From: Proteus penneri
GTDB lineage: Bacteria > Pseudomonadota > Gammaproteobacteria > Enterobacterales > Enterobacteriaceae
Length of the DNA: 64,000 nucleotides
Reading direction: 5' to 3'
NCBI RefSeq assembly: GCF_003144535.1
Contig: NZ_PHFJ01000001.1
Location: 186,001 to 250,000 of the forward strand
In this document: positions 49,051 through 60,038 of the stretch, in pieces
How positions within the stretch are numbered: position 1 is the first letter of the stretch
Layout: each line of letters opens with the position of its first letter
Notes under the pieces: generated by a model
The model's input: the letters and a program-made list of their open reading frames with translations, nothing else
Told to the model about the DNA's origin: nothing
Database searches by the model: none
Position numbers and translations under genes: made by a program

Positions 49051-49995
49051 GTGCGTTTAAGTTCAAATCAAATTTTTAGTCAGCGTGTGGATAATATCAC
49101 TGGCTCGCAAAGCAAATGGATGACTGAAGGAAATAAAATTTCAAGTGGTCGTCGCGTTGAAAAGCCTTCAGATGATCCCATGGCGGCTTCTCAAGCGGTA
49201 ATGGTGAAACAATCTGAATCACGTAACCAACAGTATGCAACAGCGCGCGGATTTGCAAAAAACAGCATGTCATTGCAAATGAGTTTAGCGAGTCAAATGG
49301 TGAATATCACCACCAAAATTCAAGAAACACTGGTTGCTGCGGGTAATGACGCCACGCTTAGTGATGAAGACCGTTCATCTCTTGCTGATCAATTACAAGG
49401 TTTAAAAGATCAATTAGTGGGTATTGGTAATACAAAAGATGGTGTGGGTCGTTATATTTTTGCCGGTTTCCAATCAGATAAACCGCCTTTTGTTGCTGAT
49501 GCAACGGGTAAAATCACCTATCAAGGTGGCGACAAGCAAATTACCCAAAAAGTAGATAGCAATATTGAAATGACGACCAACTTCACTGGAATTGAAACAT
49601 TACAATCTTCAGGTGGTAAAGGGACAGAGCCTGATATTTTTAATGCACTTGATAATGCTATTACAGCGTTACGTGAACCTTTAACAGGTAAACCACAAGC
49701 AGATCGTGATGCAGCATTAGATAAAATTGATGCTGCAAACCGTGTTAACCGTGCAACTTTAAATAACATTTCTAGTGTAGAAGCCAAATTAGGTTTACAA
49801 CTTCAAGAGCTTGATAATTTAGATGATTTGGGGGCAGATACCTCTTTAAGAAATGCAAAACGTTTAAGCGAGTTGCGTGACTTAGATTGGACACAAGCAA
49901 TTTCTGATTATTATCAAGAAGAGTCTGTCTTACAGGCTTCTTATAAAGTTTTTAACGACATGAAAGAGATGTCGATGTTCAAGATGTATCGCTAA
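49051..49995 (+). CDS. flgL: FlgL, hook-filament junction protein 3 (HAP3)
   Basis: A 314-residue flagellin-like junction protein. Its N-terminus MRLSSNQIFSQRVDNI and EGNKISSGRRVEKPSDDPMAA are characteristic. The start is GTG at 49051 with AAGGAA upstream. It is co-transcribed with flgK and followed by a strong terminator. Confidence 0.96.
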   Translation: MRLSSNQIFSQRVDNITGSQSKWMTEGNKISSGRRVEKPSDDPMAASQAVMVKQSESRNQQYATARGFAKNSMSLQMSLASQMVNITTKIQETLVAAGNDATLSDEDRSSLADQLQGLKDQLVGIGNTKDGVGRYIFAGFQSDKPPFVADATGKITYQGGDKQITQKVDSNIEMTTNFTGIETLQSSGGKGTEPDIFNALDNAITALREPLTGKPQADRDAALDKIDAANRVNRATLNNISSVEAKLGLQLQELDNLDDLGADTSLRNAKRLSELRDLDWTQAISDYYQEESVLQASYKVFNDMKEMSMFKMYR

Positions 49996-50028
49996 TTTTT
50001 ATCGTACTGTTTCGCGACATTTTGATAT

Positions 50029-50064
50029 CTCCCCTGATATTGATTTATCAGGGGAGTTTTTTTT
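50029..50064 (+). terminator. Terminator of flgKL
   Basis: A perfect 11-bp stem (CTCCCCTGATA/TATCAGGGGAG), 6-nt loop and T8. Confidence 0.95.
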
Positions 50065-51180
50065 ATTGTTTATTGAATACAATTGATAAGTTCATTTTTT
50101 TAATATTAGAAATAAAGTGTTTTGCTGATGAAACTTCAAAACCATGATAAAGCCGTTTTATATTTTTTATAAAGGTATCAATCATAATTAGCTTGACACC
50201 AATATTTTTGGCAACAATGAAATATTGTGAAACTACTTTTCATAATAAATTAGCATCAAGGCCTTTCTCATTGAAATGATATTAACAGTAAGTCTAGATA
50301 ACATAGTAATTATTTTATTTATAAACGACAAAATATGAGATGTACCTCGTCATTGTTTTTTAAATTCCTTTGCTTTATCCAGTTATCTAATGTGATTTTA
50401 CCACATCTAATTTTATATCCTGCCTTTTTGTGTGGATATTCCTTGCAGAATAAACTCGATTTCTTATCAGCTTATTTTACGTATGTTATTTGTTTTTTTG
50501 TTTTAACATTCCAACTTTGAAAGTAATATCGTTATTAAACTTTAATTGGGATAAATCCTAACAGGAGTTGTTGTGTGTATAAACTATATAAGTTAATTTA
50601 TCACTCGTCATAATATGATTTTCTTTTTTTAATTTACATTATTGATTTAAAAAGGAAAAAGAATATCTAATAAAGACGTTCTTTTAAGGATGATCAATTA
50701 TAATTCATTCGGATAAGTCAATGGATATTATTTTTATTTTATTCTTGATATATATTTTATTCATTAATTCGATATAAAATTAGTTATTATTCTTTAAGTT
50801 TTGTTTAAAAATAAGTCATTAAAGATTAAGTAAAGCTAATATTTATGAAAAAAGGATAATTTTCTCTTCTGTATTTAATTATCTATTTGATAAATAAGTT
50901 TTTTTAACTATTTTTAATAGTGTATAACGATCTATTTTGACAGATTAATAGATGTATCCTATCAAGCGTTGAGTTATTGATTGATAATAGCGTATTTACA
51001 GTGAATATTTATAAATTTATATTGTAAAAAATTTATTTTTCTAATAATAAATACTTATAAATATATAAAATTGTATTTTAAGTGAAAATTTAGAAATGTT
51101 AGGTTTTCTAAATTAGAATGATTATATTTTTATTTTCTATAAATTTTATTCAATGATATATAAAAGAATAGGTTATTAAT
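50065..51180. other. AT-rich gap between flgL and the MrpJ-like gene
   Basis: About 1.1 kb of very AT-rich sequence. A 61-codon plus-strand frame (50335-50520) is hydrophobic and Cys-rich with no ribosome site or family, so I leave it uncalled. Nothing else stands out. Any promoter for the HTH gene must lie in the right part. Confidence 0.55.
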
Positions 51181-51435
51181 ATGAGAAAGCATTGTAACGA
51201 ACCATTACGTAAAATAATCGGAAAGTATATAAAAAAAGCGCGTATAAATAAATCATTGTCAGGTGAACAATTAGGGCTACTATTGAATGTCAGTCAGCAA
51301 CAAATATCAAGATATGAAAATGCAGAGACGAGTGTTAATATTGAAACATTATATTTCATATTACAAACGCTAGATAAAAACTGGGAGGATTTTTATTGTC
51401 ATGTTATACGAGAGTATGAAAATAAAAAAATATAG
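51181..51435 (+). CDS. XRE-type HTH protein, MrpJ-like
   Basis: An 84-residue DNA-binding protein with one Cro/C1-type helix-turn-helix (about 10-65: IGKYIKKARINKSLSGEQLG, then VSQQQISRYENA). The SQQQxSRYE recognition helix is the hallmark of MrpJ and related fimbria-associated regulators of Proteus, which repress flhDC and motility. MrpJ itself is somewhat longer, and no fimbrial operon is next to this copy. The family link rests on the short motif and is an inference. It stands alone, very AT-rich, between the flg and fli blocks. Confidence 0.75.
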   Translation: MRKHCNEPLRKIIGKYIKKARINKSLSGEQLGLLLNVSQQQISRYENAETSVNIETLYFILQTLDKNWEDFYCHVIREYENKKI

Positions 51436-51612
51436 AAATAGGTATGGCTTTTATTTTCATTCTTTTTAATTAAATAAATAATAAATAAATTATTTTATAG
51501 CGAATTATTATTCTCTATGAAAATTTAATATATGGCTTTATATGAAATAAATATTATCATTAATTCAAGTATGAATGTGTTGTCAATAATAATATTAATG
51601 TTTAATAAAAGA

Positions 51613-51642
51613 GCCTTTTGTCAATTTTATTATTGAAAAGGC
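51613..51642 (-). terminator. Terminator of the fli operon (after fliR)
   Basis: GCCTTTT/AAAAGGC with a further partial GTCAA/TTGA stem; the minus-strand side continues into TCTTTTATT. It lies about 30 nt beyond the fliR stop and could also end the HTH gene on the plus strand. Confidence 0.7.
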
Positions 51643-51672
51643 CCATCGTATGTATTTTTAATCAGTCTTATG

Positions 51673-52455
51673 TCAAGAAACCAACTGCTGTAGTATTAAG
51701 GTGATGCGATTAAATGTATCGCTAAAGACACGCTCAGTAAAGACAGGAAGAGCGGGCATGATCATTGATAGCGCTAGCATACCAATGGTTAATGTTAGTG
51801 GGAAACCGACCACAAAAACAGAAAGCTGTGGTGTCATACGGTTTAAAATACCTAATGAAAGGTTGAGCACTAAAAGTAGAGTGATTAATGGCATGGCTAA
51901 CATCATACCGTTGATAAATAGAGTTCCACCACTTTGAACTAAAGTTAGTATGCCTAATGAGTTAAAGGTCTGATTTCCAATAGGAACGACATAGAATGTA
52001 TCAACTAATATAGATAATAGCCATAAATGACCGTCGAAGACCATAAATAATAGCATTGTTAGCATATTAAAAATACGTGCCAGAATCGGCATGTTAGGGC
52101 CACCTGATGGATCAACGAAGGTAGCGAATGAAAGCCCCATCTGTAAACCAATCACTTCACCGGCATGGCGAACAGAAGCAAACGCCAGTTGCATCGACAA
52201 CCCGAGAATGGTGCCAATCAAAATTTGTTGCAGCAGTACCCAAAAGGCAATTAGCGAGAATAAAGGCACATGACTTTGCGGTAAGCCCGGTGCGACTAAT
52301 GCAGTAATTAAAAAGGCGAGTGCAATACGAAATTTTTTAGGTGTTTGTTTTTCACTAAATAGCGGTGCGGTGCTAAAAAGCGCGAGTATTCGCACAAATG
52401 GCCAGAAAAAATCACTAATGTAGCCGCTAAGCATTTCACTGGTCAGGGTTATCAT
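51673..52455 (-). CDS. fliR: FliR, export-gate membrane protein
   Basis: A 260-residue protein with about six membrane helices; part of the FliPQR export channel. Typical stretches are WPFVRILALFSTAPLFSEK near the start and LQMGLSFATFVDPSGG. It is the last gene of the fliF-R run; it starts 5 nt after fliQ. Confidence 0.95.
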   Translation of the reverse strand: MITLTSEMLSGYISDFFWPFVRILALFSTAPLFSEKQTPKKFRIALAFLITALVAPGLPQSHVPLFSLIAFWVLLQQILIGTILGLSMQLAFASVRHAGEVIGLQMGLSFATFVDPSGGPNMPILARIFNMLTMLLFMVFDGHLWLLSILVDTFYVVPIGNQTFNSLGILTLVQSGGTLFINGMMLAMPLITLLLVLNLSLGILNRMTPQLSVFVVGFPLTLTIGMLALSMIMPALPVFTERVFSDTFNRITLILQQLVS

Positions 52456-52460
52456 TGCTA

Positions 52461-52730
52461 TTAACCAATCATCCCTGGAATGCCTGTAAATAGGTTATGC
52501 ATATAATCGACAAGTAAACTTAACATCCAAGGACCCGCAACTAAAATAGCGACTAATACAGCAAGAATTTTGGGAATAAACGATAATGTCATTTCGTTTA
52601 TTTGTGTTGCAGCTTGAAGCATACTGATCACAAGACCCGTTACCAGAGCGGACAATAAAAGAGGGCCTGCTAGTGATAAAGCGATTTTCATCGCTTCAGT
52701 ACCTAGTGCTAAGACGGATTCTGGTGTCAT
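52461..52730 (-). CDS. fliQ: FliQ, export-gate membrane protein
   Basis: An 89-residue protein with two membrane helices (GPLLLSALVTGLVISMLQAA and a second near 55-75) separated by the conserved TQINEMTLSFIPKI loop. Confidence 0.96.
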   Translation of the reverse strand: MTPESVLALGTEAMKIALSLAGPLLLSALVTGLVISMLQAATQINEMTLSFIPKILAVLVAILVAGPWMLSLLVDYMHNLFTGIPGMIG

Positions 52731-52745
52731 GGGGTTACCTCTGCG

Positions 52746-53516
52746 CTAATTAAAAAAGCTTTGTGCAAGCGAGCCTAGTATTAATTGCCAGCCATCGACT
52801 AAAACAAAAAGCATCAGTTTAAATGGCAATGAAACTGTGGCTGGTGGCACCATCATCATACCTAGCGCCATCAACACACTGGCGACAACTAAGTCGATAA
52901 TAAGAAAAGGAATAAAAATCATAAAACCGATTTGAAAAGCGGTTTTTAGTTCACTGGTAATATATGCAGGTACCAAAATACGCATAGGTACACTTTCGCG
53001 AGTTTCAAATGCAGGTGCATCGGCAAGACGAGCAAACAGAGCCAAGTCAGTTTCACGAGTTTGTTGCATCATAAACTGACGTAGAGGTTTTGAACCATTT
53101 TCTAAGGCTTGCTCAAAGGTAATTTGATCTTCAGTAAATGGCATATAGGCATCTTGATAAATTTTATCAAAAACGGGTGCCATAATGAAAAATGTCATAA
53201 ATAATGCTAAACCAAGAACTACTTGGTTTGGCGGGGCAGAAGGTGTACCTAAAGCATTACGTAATAATCCAAGGACAATAATAATACGGGTAAAACTTGT
53301 CATCATCAGCAAAACAGCAGGAATAAAGCCTAATGCTGTAATGAAGATTAAGGTTTGTACTGGCAGTGACCAACTTTGACCTCCACCCGGTAAAGGCTGT
53401 GTAATAATACCCGGAAATTGGGCAAACGCACTGGTAGGTAACAAGAGTAAAACCAGCACACTAGCGAAGAGACGCCAACGCTTTAATGCGTTAAAAAAAG
53501 TGACACACTGATGCAT
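52746..53516 (-). CDS. fliP: FliP, export-gate membrane protein
   Basis: A 256-residue channel protein made with a cleaved signal peptide ([14 protein letters not shown]). The family core is clear: [20 protein letters not shown] and [18 protein letters not shown], with later helices. The start overlaps the fliO stop by 1 nt. Confidence 0.96.
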   Translation of the reverse strand: MHQCVTFFNALKRWRLFASVLVLLLLPTSAFAQFPGIITQPLPGGGQSWSLPVQTLIFITALGFIPAVLLMMTSFTRIIIVLGLLRNALGTPSAPPNQVVLGLALFMTFFIMAPVFDKIYQDAYMPFTEDQITFEQALENGSKPLRQFMMQQTRETDLALFARLADAPAFETRESVPMRILVPAYITSELKTAFQIGFMIFIPFLIIDLVVASVLMALGMMMVPPATVSLPFKLMLFVLVDGWQLILGSLAQSFFN

Positions 53517-53962
53517 TATGAGTTGCCTTTATCTCGCTTTAGCGTTTTTTGTAATATTTGAGTAAACAAGGGTGATGTTGGTGATGAGGTCGCTTCCTGC
53601 GAGGCTTTATCAGGAACGGGTAATTTATGCAGCAGATTTACCTGCGATGCAGTTACCCCTAATACGAGCCATTCCTGTTCTATTTCAACCACCACCACAC
53701 GTTCTTTCGCACCTAATGAACAACTTGCTTTGACGCTAAGTTGTGCTGTTGTTCCTTTAAATGAACTTCGGCTAAAGCCAAAACGGCGAAATAACCACAT
53801 AGCAACAATAATAAGAACGATGATGCCTGCAAGTGCCGTGCTAACTTGAGCAAGGCTTTGACCTACAGGCAACGGTTGTGTAGGTGTTTGAACTGTTTGT
53901 GCTGTAGCGGGTGCGGTAGTATTTACCGCACCTTGGCTGGAAAAGGAAGGAAGCTGTTCCAT
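53516..53962 (-). CDS. fliO: FliO, export-gate assembly protein
   Basis: A 148-residue protein with one membrane helix ([16 protein letters not shown]) and a small cytoplasmic beta domain ([22 protein letters not shown]). FliO helps FliP assemble. It lies between fliN and fliP as usual. Confidence 0.92.
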   Translation of the reverse strand: MEQLPSFSSQGAVNTTAPATAQTVQTPTQPLPVGQSLAQVSTALAGIIVLIIVAMWLFRRFGFSRSSFKGTTAQLSVKASCSLGAKERVVVVEIEQEWLVLGVTASQVNLLHKLPVPDKASQEATSSPTSPLFTQILQKTLKRDKGNS

Positions 53963-53965
53963 AGA

Positions 53966-54376
53966 TTAACGGCTCAGGCGACGCATACGTTCTGATGGTG
54001 TAATGATATCGGTAATGCGAATACCATATTTATCAGAAACAACCACAACTTCACCTTGAGCGATTAAATAGCCATTGATAAGAATATCAAGAGGCTCACC
54101 AGCTAAACCATCCAGTGAAACGACAGAACCTTGTGACAGGCTAAGTAATTTTTTAATGGTCATTTTGGTGCGACCTAACTCTACTGTTAATTTGACAGGA
54201 ATATCCATAATCAAATTAATGTCAGATAGATGGTTCAGTGTGTCGTCTTCAGGTAAAAGATGTTCAAATAGATCGGAACTATTATCCTGGCTTTTACCAG
54301 TTTGCTGTTCCATTGCATCAGCCCACATATCCTCAGCCGATTGTGAATTATCAGTTGGGCGATTTGCATCACTCAT
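53966..54376 (-). CDS. fliN: FliN, C-ring protein
   Basis: A C-ring switch component of 136 residues. The SpoA domain (DIPVKLTVELGRTKMTIKKL to SERMRRLSR) is complete. The start at 54376 aligns with E. coli (MSDANRP, overlap of 8 nt with fliM); an ATG five codons earlier is possible. Confidence 0.95.
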   Translation of the reverse strand: MSDANRPTDNSQSAEDMWADAMEQQTGKSQDNSSDLFEHLLPEDDTLNHLSDINLIMDIPVKLTVELGRTKMTIKKLLSLSQGSVVSLDGLAGEPLDILINGYLIAQGEVVVVSDKYGIRITDIITPSERMRRLSR

Positions 54377-55400
54377 TGGTTTGTTTCTCATCCAGAGCGT
54401 TTAAAACAGGGTTAATTAGGTGTTCAACACGAAGGGCATATTGCCCATTTACTGTACCGTATTGGCTTGTTAATACGGGCACACCATCAACATGTGCAAT
54501 CAATCTTTCTGGTTTATCAATCGGGATAACATCCCCTTCTTTAAGTGTTAACACTTTTGATAAGCGCAGTGGGATGTCAGTAAAGTTTGCGACCAGTTCA
54601 AGCTCTGAATGCTGAACTTGGTTGACTAAACTATCTAACCAAACCCCATCTTCTTGACGAACATTTTCAATTGGTGGATTGATCAGTCGTTCACGTAATG
54701 GCTCAATCATGGCAAATGGAATACAAATACTAAATTCCCCAACCATGGAACCAATTTCTACCTGAAAAGGTGTCGTAACAACAATGTCATTCGGTGATGA
54801 GGTGATATTGGTAAATTTCACCTGCATTTCAGAACGAACATATTCCACCTGAATTTTAAATATGGAATCCCAAGCATCACGGTAGGCATCAAGTGCCAAT
54901 TTCAACATTTTGTTGATGATCCGCTGCTCTGTGTTGGTAAATTCACGCCCTTCCACAGGGATTGGAAAACGGCCATCACCACCAAACAGGTTATCTACCG
55001 CGATATAAACCAGATTGGGTTCAAAAGTAAATAATGCTGTTCCTCGTAAAGGCTTTAAATGCACCAAGTTAAGGTTCGTTGGCACAGGTAAATTACGAGC
55101 AAAGTCGTGATATGGGTGAATTTTAATGCCACCAACAGTAATGTCAGGACTCCGACGAAGCATGTTAAACAGCCCCATACGAAATTGACGCGCAAAGCGT
55201 TCGTTAATAATCTCTAACGACTGTAAACGTTCTCGAACCACACGACGTTGCGTGTTGGGGTCATAAGGCTGAATATCCGGTTCATTCGGATCCTTCGCTA
55301 TCGCAGGTTCCCTGTTCGCGCTTTTTTTGGCGTCGTCACCTGATGTGTCATCATTCAGCAGAGCATCAATCTCTGCCTGTGAAAGGATATTATCGCTCAT
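54369..55400 (-). CDS. fliM: FliM, C-ring switch protein
   Basis: FliM receives CheY-P through its N-terminal LSQAEIDALLND motif. The 343-residue protein has the CheC-like middle domain that touches FliG and the C-terminal SpoA domain that joins FliN. The family length fits. Confidence 0.97.
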   Translation of the reverse strand: MSDNILSQAEIDALLNDDTSGDDAKKSANREPAIAKDPNEPDIQPYDPNTQRRVVRERLQSLEIINERFARQFRMGLFNMLRRSPDITVGGIKIHPYHDFARNLPVPTNLNLVHLKPLRGTALFTFEPNLVYIAVDNLFGGDGRFPIPVEGREFTNTEQRIINKMLKLALDAYRDAWDSIFKIQVEYVRSEMQVKFTNITSSPNDIVVTTPFQVEIGSMVGEFSICIPFAMIEPLRERLINPPIENVRQEDGVWLDSLVNQVQHSELELVANFTDIPLRLSKVLTLKEGDVIPIDKPERLIAHVDGVPVLTSQYGTVNGQYALRVEHLINPVLNALDEKQTNE

Positions 55401-55405
55401 AATGA

Positions 55406-55888
55406 TTATCGCAGAATAAACGTGGTAAACAGTACATCGGAGAGGATCTGTTCTGATTCTCCCGGTACGAGAGTCGGTCTCAGTGTTTCTTTTACATCCG
55501 TCATTAGCTGGAGTTTTCCATTGTCTGTCGCGAGCTTATTAGCCTGTTGACGAGAAAGCAGTAATAACAAGCGGCTACGAACTTCAGGTAAATAATCATG
55601 TAGACGCTTACGAGTGTCTTCATTATGTAATCTTAATGTGATCCCTATGTAGAGCACTCTGTCTAAGTGTTCTTCGTCATCAATTAGATTTACCGTAAAG
55701 GGTTCTAATGACATAAAAACGGGTGCTGGTATAACTTTTTGCTGACTTGTGCCCGCTGAACCTGATTTAGCATGCTTCAATGCCCACCAACTATATCCAC
55801 CGAATGCCGCTGCAATAATGGCGATCACCAATAGTACGATGATCAGAATTAAGCTATAGCTTTTACGTTCATTGCTGTAATTAGACAT
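55406..55888 (-). CDS. fliL: FliL, stator-associated basal-body protein
   Basis: A 160-residue single-span membrane protein (SLILIIVLLVIAIIAAAFGG) with a periplasmic domain. FliL supports stators; in P. mirabilis it has been linked to surface sensing and swarming. fliM follows after 5 nt. Confidence 0.94.
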   Translation of the reverse strand: MSNYSNERKSYSLILIIVLLVIAIIAAAFGGYSWWALKHAKSGSAGTSQQKVIPAPVFMSLEPFTVNLIDDEEHLDRVLYIGITLRLHNEDTRKRLHDYLPEVRSRLLLLLSRQQANKLATDNGKLQLMTDVKETLRPTLVPGESEQILSDVLFTTFILR

Positions 55889-56065
55889 GGACAGTTAAAT
55901 TCCTGTTTTGTAGTGGATACGTGTTCACTGTTGTGGACTTCCATATCCATCTAAATCAACCTTAATTATCCCGCTATTTCTGTTTTTTAATTGCAGAAAC
56001 AGATAGGGAAAAAACCATTAACTCTTACGTTTATTGACATAGTGTGTCCTCCCAATACATTTGTA

Positions 56066-57469
56066 TTAGGCGAAAATATCAACACCACCACGAGCAGATG
56101 CTAATTCTTGAGGCGTAAGCGTTATCTTTTGTAGTGTCGTTTCAGAGGCTAATTGCAGTGAATTACCCTCGCTTCCTTGATGATTATCGGCACCATCTCC
56201 ACTAAATTGAGAGGAATCTGACATATTTTGTTGTTGCCAACTGTCATTAGTGTCGCTAGACACCTGACTCTGCGTGAGCTGGATCCCATTTTCAGAGAGC
56301 GCTTGACGCAATTGATGCATGGCATTTTCTAATACAGAACGAACTTGGCCGTTTTGTGAAGCTAGGTGTAGCTGTGCTTGCCCATCTTCTATTTTCATGC
56401 GGATATGTAATGAACCTAGCTCTTCAGGGTGTAAGCGTAGCTCTGCCTTTTGTAAGCCATTACGGCTAAACATCACAATTTGTTGATTGAGTTGCTGTTG
56501 CCACTCTTGTGTTCCCACTTGTGCATTGAGTACCTGTGTTGCCATCGGTGAAAATTGCATTTGTGGTTGTGTTGATGAGTGAGCATGGCCCGTAATGCCT
56601 TGTGAAGCCAAAGAAGAAGAGGTAGAAAGTGTACTGTGAAGATCGCTTTCTACAACGCGATTACTTGTTACTATTTGCTGAGCAACATTATCCGCTAATT
56701 TTGCATTTGTAACTTGCTTGTCGCTGTTTAGCAATGCATTCACTTTTTCGGCTGTTGGCGTTAAAAGTGTTGCGACGCTATCTCCTTTTTTCGCAGAAGG
56801 TTTTTCTGTCTGATTAGCACCAACAAGTGTACTTTCTGTTGCTAGTGCTGTTGCTTCTGGTCGTAGCTGGGTTAACAAGGACTTTTCATCTGATTTTGAT
56901 AGATTGAGCTTGTCGGCAAGGTTGAATTCCGACATATCGCTATCTTTTGAAAGAGTACGCGCTAACGAGGCTAAGCCTTCATCACCTTTAACTGATTGAT
57001 GCTGTTGTAATGCTTGAGTCAGTTGTTCTGAAGGAAGGGGTAGGCGTTTTAATCCCGGTAATCCGGCTAATTGAACCGGCAGTTCGGCAGCAAGCTCTTC
57101 TGCTGACATTAATAAAGAAGGATTTTTATTTTCAACAATAGCCGCAAATTGTTCATTATCTGGCAAAGTAAGAGCCAATTGAGATTTCTCAAGAGATGAA
57201 TCTTCTATCACACTAGGTTCTGTAGTGGCAGACGCAAGATGACTACCGTCTTCTTTTGTTTTGTCTTCATCAGAGTGTGAATGCGCCTTATTTTCTTTTG
57301 TTGAATGATTTGTGATATTGGCTGTTTTTTTATCACTCTGCGCATTTTGAGGTTGAGAGCCCAAAAGCTGAGCAAATGTCGGGGCATTATCACCGGGTTG
57401 ACTATTTGAAGCAGATGTCGTTCCCGGAGAGGCTGCAGCGACATCCATGGTCAGAAGCGTTATCTCCAT
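56066..57469 (-). CDS. fliK: FliK, hook-length control protein
   Basis: A secreted molecular ruler of 467 residues. The N-terminal two-thirds is Ser/Thr/Gln/Ala-rich and probably unfolded; the conserved C-terminal domain (about 340-420, GLQKAELRLHPEELGSLHIR) talks to FlhB to switch export. I use the ATG at 57469, which shares one base with the fliJ stop, rather than a TTG one codon earlier. A 177-bp gap without a gene separates it from fliL. Confidence 0.93.
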   Translation of the reverse strand: MEITLLTMDVAAASPGTTSASNSQPGDNAPTFAQLLGSQPQNAQSDKKTANITNHSTKENKAHSHSDEDKTKEDGSHLASATTEPSVIEDSSLEKSQLALTLPDNEQFAAIVENKNPSLLMSAEELAAELPVQLAGLPGLKRLPLPSEQLTQALQQHQSVKGDEGLASLARTLSKDSDMSEFNLADKLNLSKSDEKSLLTQLRPEATALATESTLVGANQTEKPSAKKGDSVATLLTPTAEKVNALLNSDKQVTNAKLADNVAQQIVTSNRVVESDLHSTLSTSSSLASQGITGHAHSSTQPQMQFSPMATQVLNAQVGTQEWQQQLNQQIVMFSRNGLQKAELRLHPEELGSLHIRMKIEDGQAQLHLASQNGQVRSVLENAMHQLRQALSENGIQLTQSQVSSDTNDSWQQQNMSDSSQFSGDGADNHQGSEGNSLQLASETTLQKITLTPQELASARGGVDIFA

Positions 57470-57915
57470 CAAGTTGTTCTCCGTAAAGTACTACGCTGTG
57501 CGTACTCATCCATTTGTTTCTGTTCAATACGATCAAGATGTCGCTTACGGCTATCTTCAGCGCGTTGCTCCAAAGTCTCAAATGCATTGAGTCGTTGCTG
57601 TTTTTCTCTCCATTGTTCAGTTGCAAGATCGAGTTGCGCCTGCCAATGTTGAAGTTGCTGTTTATGTTGTTCGATAGTCAATTCGAGCGTTTTGAGAAAT
57701 TGTTGGTAGTTTTGCCACGATGCTGACGACATCCCCCCTAAATTTAACGTTTCATTTAGACGTACACGGTATTCATCCTGATACCCAATCAACATATTGA
57801 GTTGTTGTTCCATTTGTTGATGACTCTGCCGGACCTGAGCCAGTTGAATAGCGGCTTGTTCAGCCGCTGTCTGTGCCAGTTCTCTCAGTGTCACTAAAGG
57901 TGACTGCTCCCGCAT
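57469..57915 (-). CDS. fliJ: FliJ, export apparatus stalk protein
   Basis: A 148-residue coiled-coil protein rich in Gln and Glu; the family's stalk that inserts into the FliI ring and contacts FlhA. Position between fliI and fliK confirms it. Confidence 0.93.
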   Translation of the reverse strand: MREQSPLVTLRELAQTAAEQAAIQLAQVRQSHQQMEQQLNMLIGYQDEYRVRLNETLNLGGMSSASWQNYQQFLKTLELTIEQHKQQLQHWQAQLDLATEQWREKQQRLNAFETLEQRAEDSRKRHLDRIEQKQMDEYAQRSTLRRTT

Positions 57916-57951
57916 TGGAACCCTCTTTACTTTCTCTGATTATGTTCAGAA

Positions 57952-59319
57952 TTAGTTTATTGTGATCAGTTGATTAAGTTGCTCACATGCACTTTGATAA
58001 CTGCATTGCTCTTGGATATCTTGTTGTAAGAACTTCGCGAGAGATGGATAAAGAGCAATGGCTTTATCAAGCATAGGATCACTACCCGCCGCATAAGCAC
58101 CTACGTTAATTAAATCGCGGTTACGTTGATAATTAGATAAAAGCTGTTTAAACATTTGTACGCGACGATAATGTGTTTTATCAATCAGTGACGTCATTGC
58201 ACGGCTAATAGAAGCTTCGATATCGATAGCAGGGTAGTGCCCAGATTCTGCAAGAGAACGCGAAAGCACAATGTGGCCATCTAAAATCGCACGTGCAGAA
58301 TCTGCAATAGGATCTTGCTGGTCATCACCTTCTGTTAAAACAGTATAGAAAGCCGTGATAGAACCGCCACCATCAACGCCATTTCCTGCACGTTCGACCA
58401 GTGCGGGCAATTTAGCAAAGACCGAAGGTGGATAACCTTTGGTTGCAGGTGGCTCACCAACAGCAAGAGCAATTTCACGTTGTGCCATACTGTAACGGGT
58501 GAGTGAGTCCATAATTAACAGGACATGTTTACCTCTATCGCGAAAATCTTCAGCAATACGTGTGGCATAAGAAGCCCCTTGCATACGAAGCAGTGGTGAT
58601 ACGTCTGCGGGGGCGGCAACAACAACAGAACGAGCTAGGCCTTCAGTACCAAGGATATTCTCGATAAAGTCTTTAACTTCACGACCACGTTCACCGATTA
58701 AGCCAACAACAATGACATCCGCTTGAGTAAAACGTGCCATCATGCCTAATAGCACACTTTTACCCACACCAGAGCCTGCAAAAAGTCCCATACGCTGACC
58801 ACGACCTACGGTCAACAGTGAATTGATTGCACGCACGCCCACATCCAGTACATCAGTAATAGGGGTACGTTGTAGTGGGTTGATCGGTGGCGTAATGAGT
58901 GGGGCACGATAACCTGTATCCGGTGGTGGTAAACCATCTAAAGGGTAACCAGAACCATCTAAAACACGTCCTAATAACGCATCACCTAGTGGTAATTGGC
59001 GACCTTCATTTTCACCACCGGGTGTGGCTTGTGCATAAACACGAGCACCTGGTGTTAATCCCTCCACTTCTTGTAAAGGCATTAACAACATCTGGCTACC
59101 ATTAAACCCAACCACTTCGCTTTCGACTTCTTCAACCGTTTTACCGATAGTACGTTCTATTAAACATGTAGAGCCAAGAGGCATAACAAGCCCCTTAGCT
59201 TCCATGACTAAACCTGTAGCTCTGGTTAAACGACCATATTGACGTACACGCGGAATTTTATTTAAACGCGCTTCTGCTTCACTGAGTTTTTCTAACCAAC
59301 GCCCCAATCTTGCTGTCAT
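57952..59319 (-). CDS. fliI: FliI, flagellar export ATPase
   Basis: An F1-beta-like ATPase of 455 residues. Walker A is [16 protein letters not shown], Walker B is [13 protein letters not shown] chose the start at 59319 ([12 protein letters not shown]), aligned with E. coli and sharing a base with the fliH stop; a reading ten codons longer lacks support. Confidence 0.97.
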   Translation of the reverse strand: MTARLGRWLEKLSEAEARLNKIPRVRQYGRLTRATGLVMEAKGLVMPLGSTCLIERTIGKTVEEVESEVVGFNGSQMLLMPLQEVEGLTPGARVYAQATPGGENEGRQLPLGDALLGRVLDGSGYPLDGLPPPDTGYRAPLITPPINPLQRTPITDVLDVGVRAINSLLTVGRGQRMGLFAGSGVGKSVLLGMMARFTQADVIVVGLIGERGREVKDFIENILGTEGLARSVVVAAPADVSPLLRMQGASYATRIAEDFRDRGKHVLLIMDSLTRYSMAQREIALAVGEPPATKGYPPSVFAKLPALVERAGNGVDGGGSITAFYTVLTEGDDQQDPIADSARAILDGHIVLSRSLAESGHYPAIDIEASISRAMTSLIDKTHYRRVQMFKQLLSNYQRNRDLINVGAYAAGSDPMLDKAIALYPSLAKFLQQDIQEQCSYQSACEQLNQLITIN

Positions 59320-60038
59320 TACAACGCCTCCGGTGCAGCAAGACGGCAAAGCTCATGCCAACGAGTTGCAATCGTGGCATCAAGATCGCCATCATTTGTT
59401 ACAACACGGCATCCACCCACATGAATACTGTTATCGGCAACCACTTTCCAACCATGAGCAGAAAGGGAATCACCCAGTTCTTTTTCAATTTGTGGAATAT
59501 GTTTTGGATTCACTCGTAACTGTGGATTGCTTGAGAACATTTGTTCTTGTTGCAACATTAAAGTTATTTGCGCCAGTAATGCAGAACCATCACAAACCGC
59601 AGGCTGACCGAGAACTTCTTTTGCCGCAGTGAGGGCGATTTGCATTAAACGCGAAGCAATAACACTGTCTAACCCATTTAAAGAGTGCCTAAATTCAGCT
59701 AACAACCCTTGCCACTCATTAATTAATGGTGATTGTTGAGCAATGCCTTGGCGAATACCTTCTTCAATACCTGATTGTAATCCAGCCTGATAGCCTTCCT
59801 GATAACCCTGGTTTTTCCCTGCCTCAAAGCCTTCAGCGTGGCCCAATTTCTGAGCCTTTTCTTTCATGTCATCAAGCATATTAATTTGCTCAAGAACTTT
59901 CTGTTGCTGAACGACTTCTTTTTCCTGTTTTTCGACTTCCTTTTCGTCTTCTGCCGTTTCCTCGACAGTTAATGCCCAATCAGTGAGTTCTTTGGGAACC
60001 CAAGGCTTCCAGTTAGTATCAGTATGTTTATCAGACAT
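59319..60038 (-). CDS. fliH: FliH, ATPase regulator
   Basis: FliH binds and restrains FliI and links it to the C-ring. The 239-residue protein has an acidic, Gln/Glu-rich N-terminus and a run of G-x3-G repeats ([18 protein letters not shown]) typical of the family, then the FliI-binding C-terminal domain. The start at 60038 has GGAGGAG upstream and overlaps fliG by 8 nt. Confidence 0.95.
   Translation of the reverse strand: MSDKHTDTNWKPWVPKELTDWALTVEETAEDEKEVEKQEKEVVQQQKVLEQINMLDDMKEKAQKLGHAEGFEAGKNQGYQEGYQAGLQSGIEEGIRQGIAQQSPLINEWQGLLAEFRHSLNGLDSVIASRLMQIALTAAKEVLGQPAVCDGSALLAQITLMLQQEQMFSSNPQLRVNPKHIPQIEKELGDSLSAHGWKVVADNSIHVGGCRVVTNDGDLDATIATRWHELCRLAAPEAL

Noticed and set aside
50335..50520. 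A 61-codon hydrophobic plus-strand frame after flgL
   Set aside because: No ribosome site, T-rich DNA naturally gives Phe/Leu/Ile-rich frames, and no known family.
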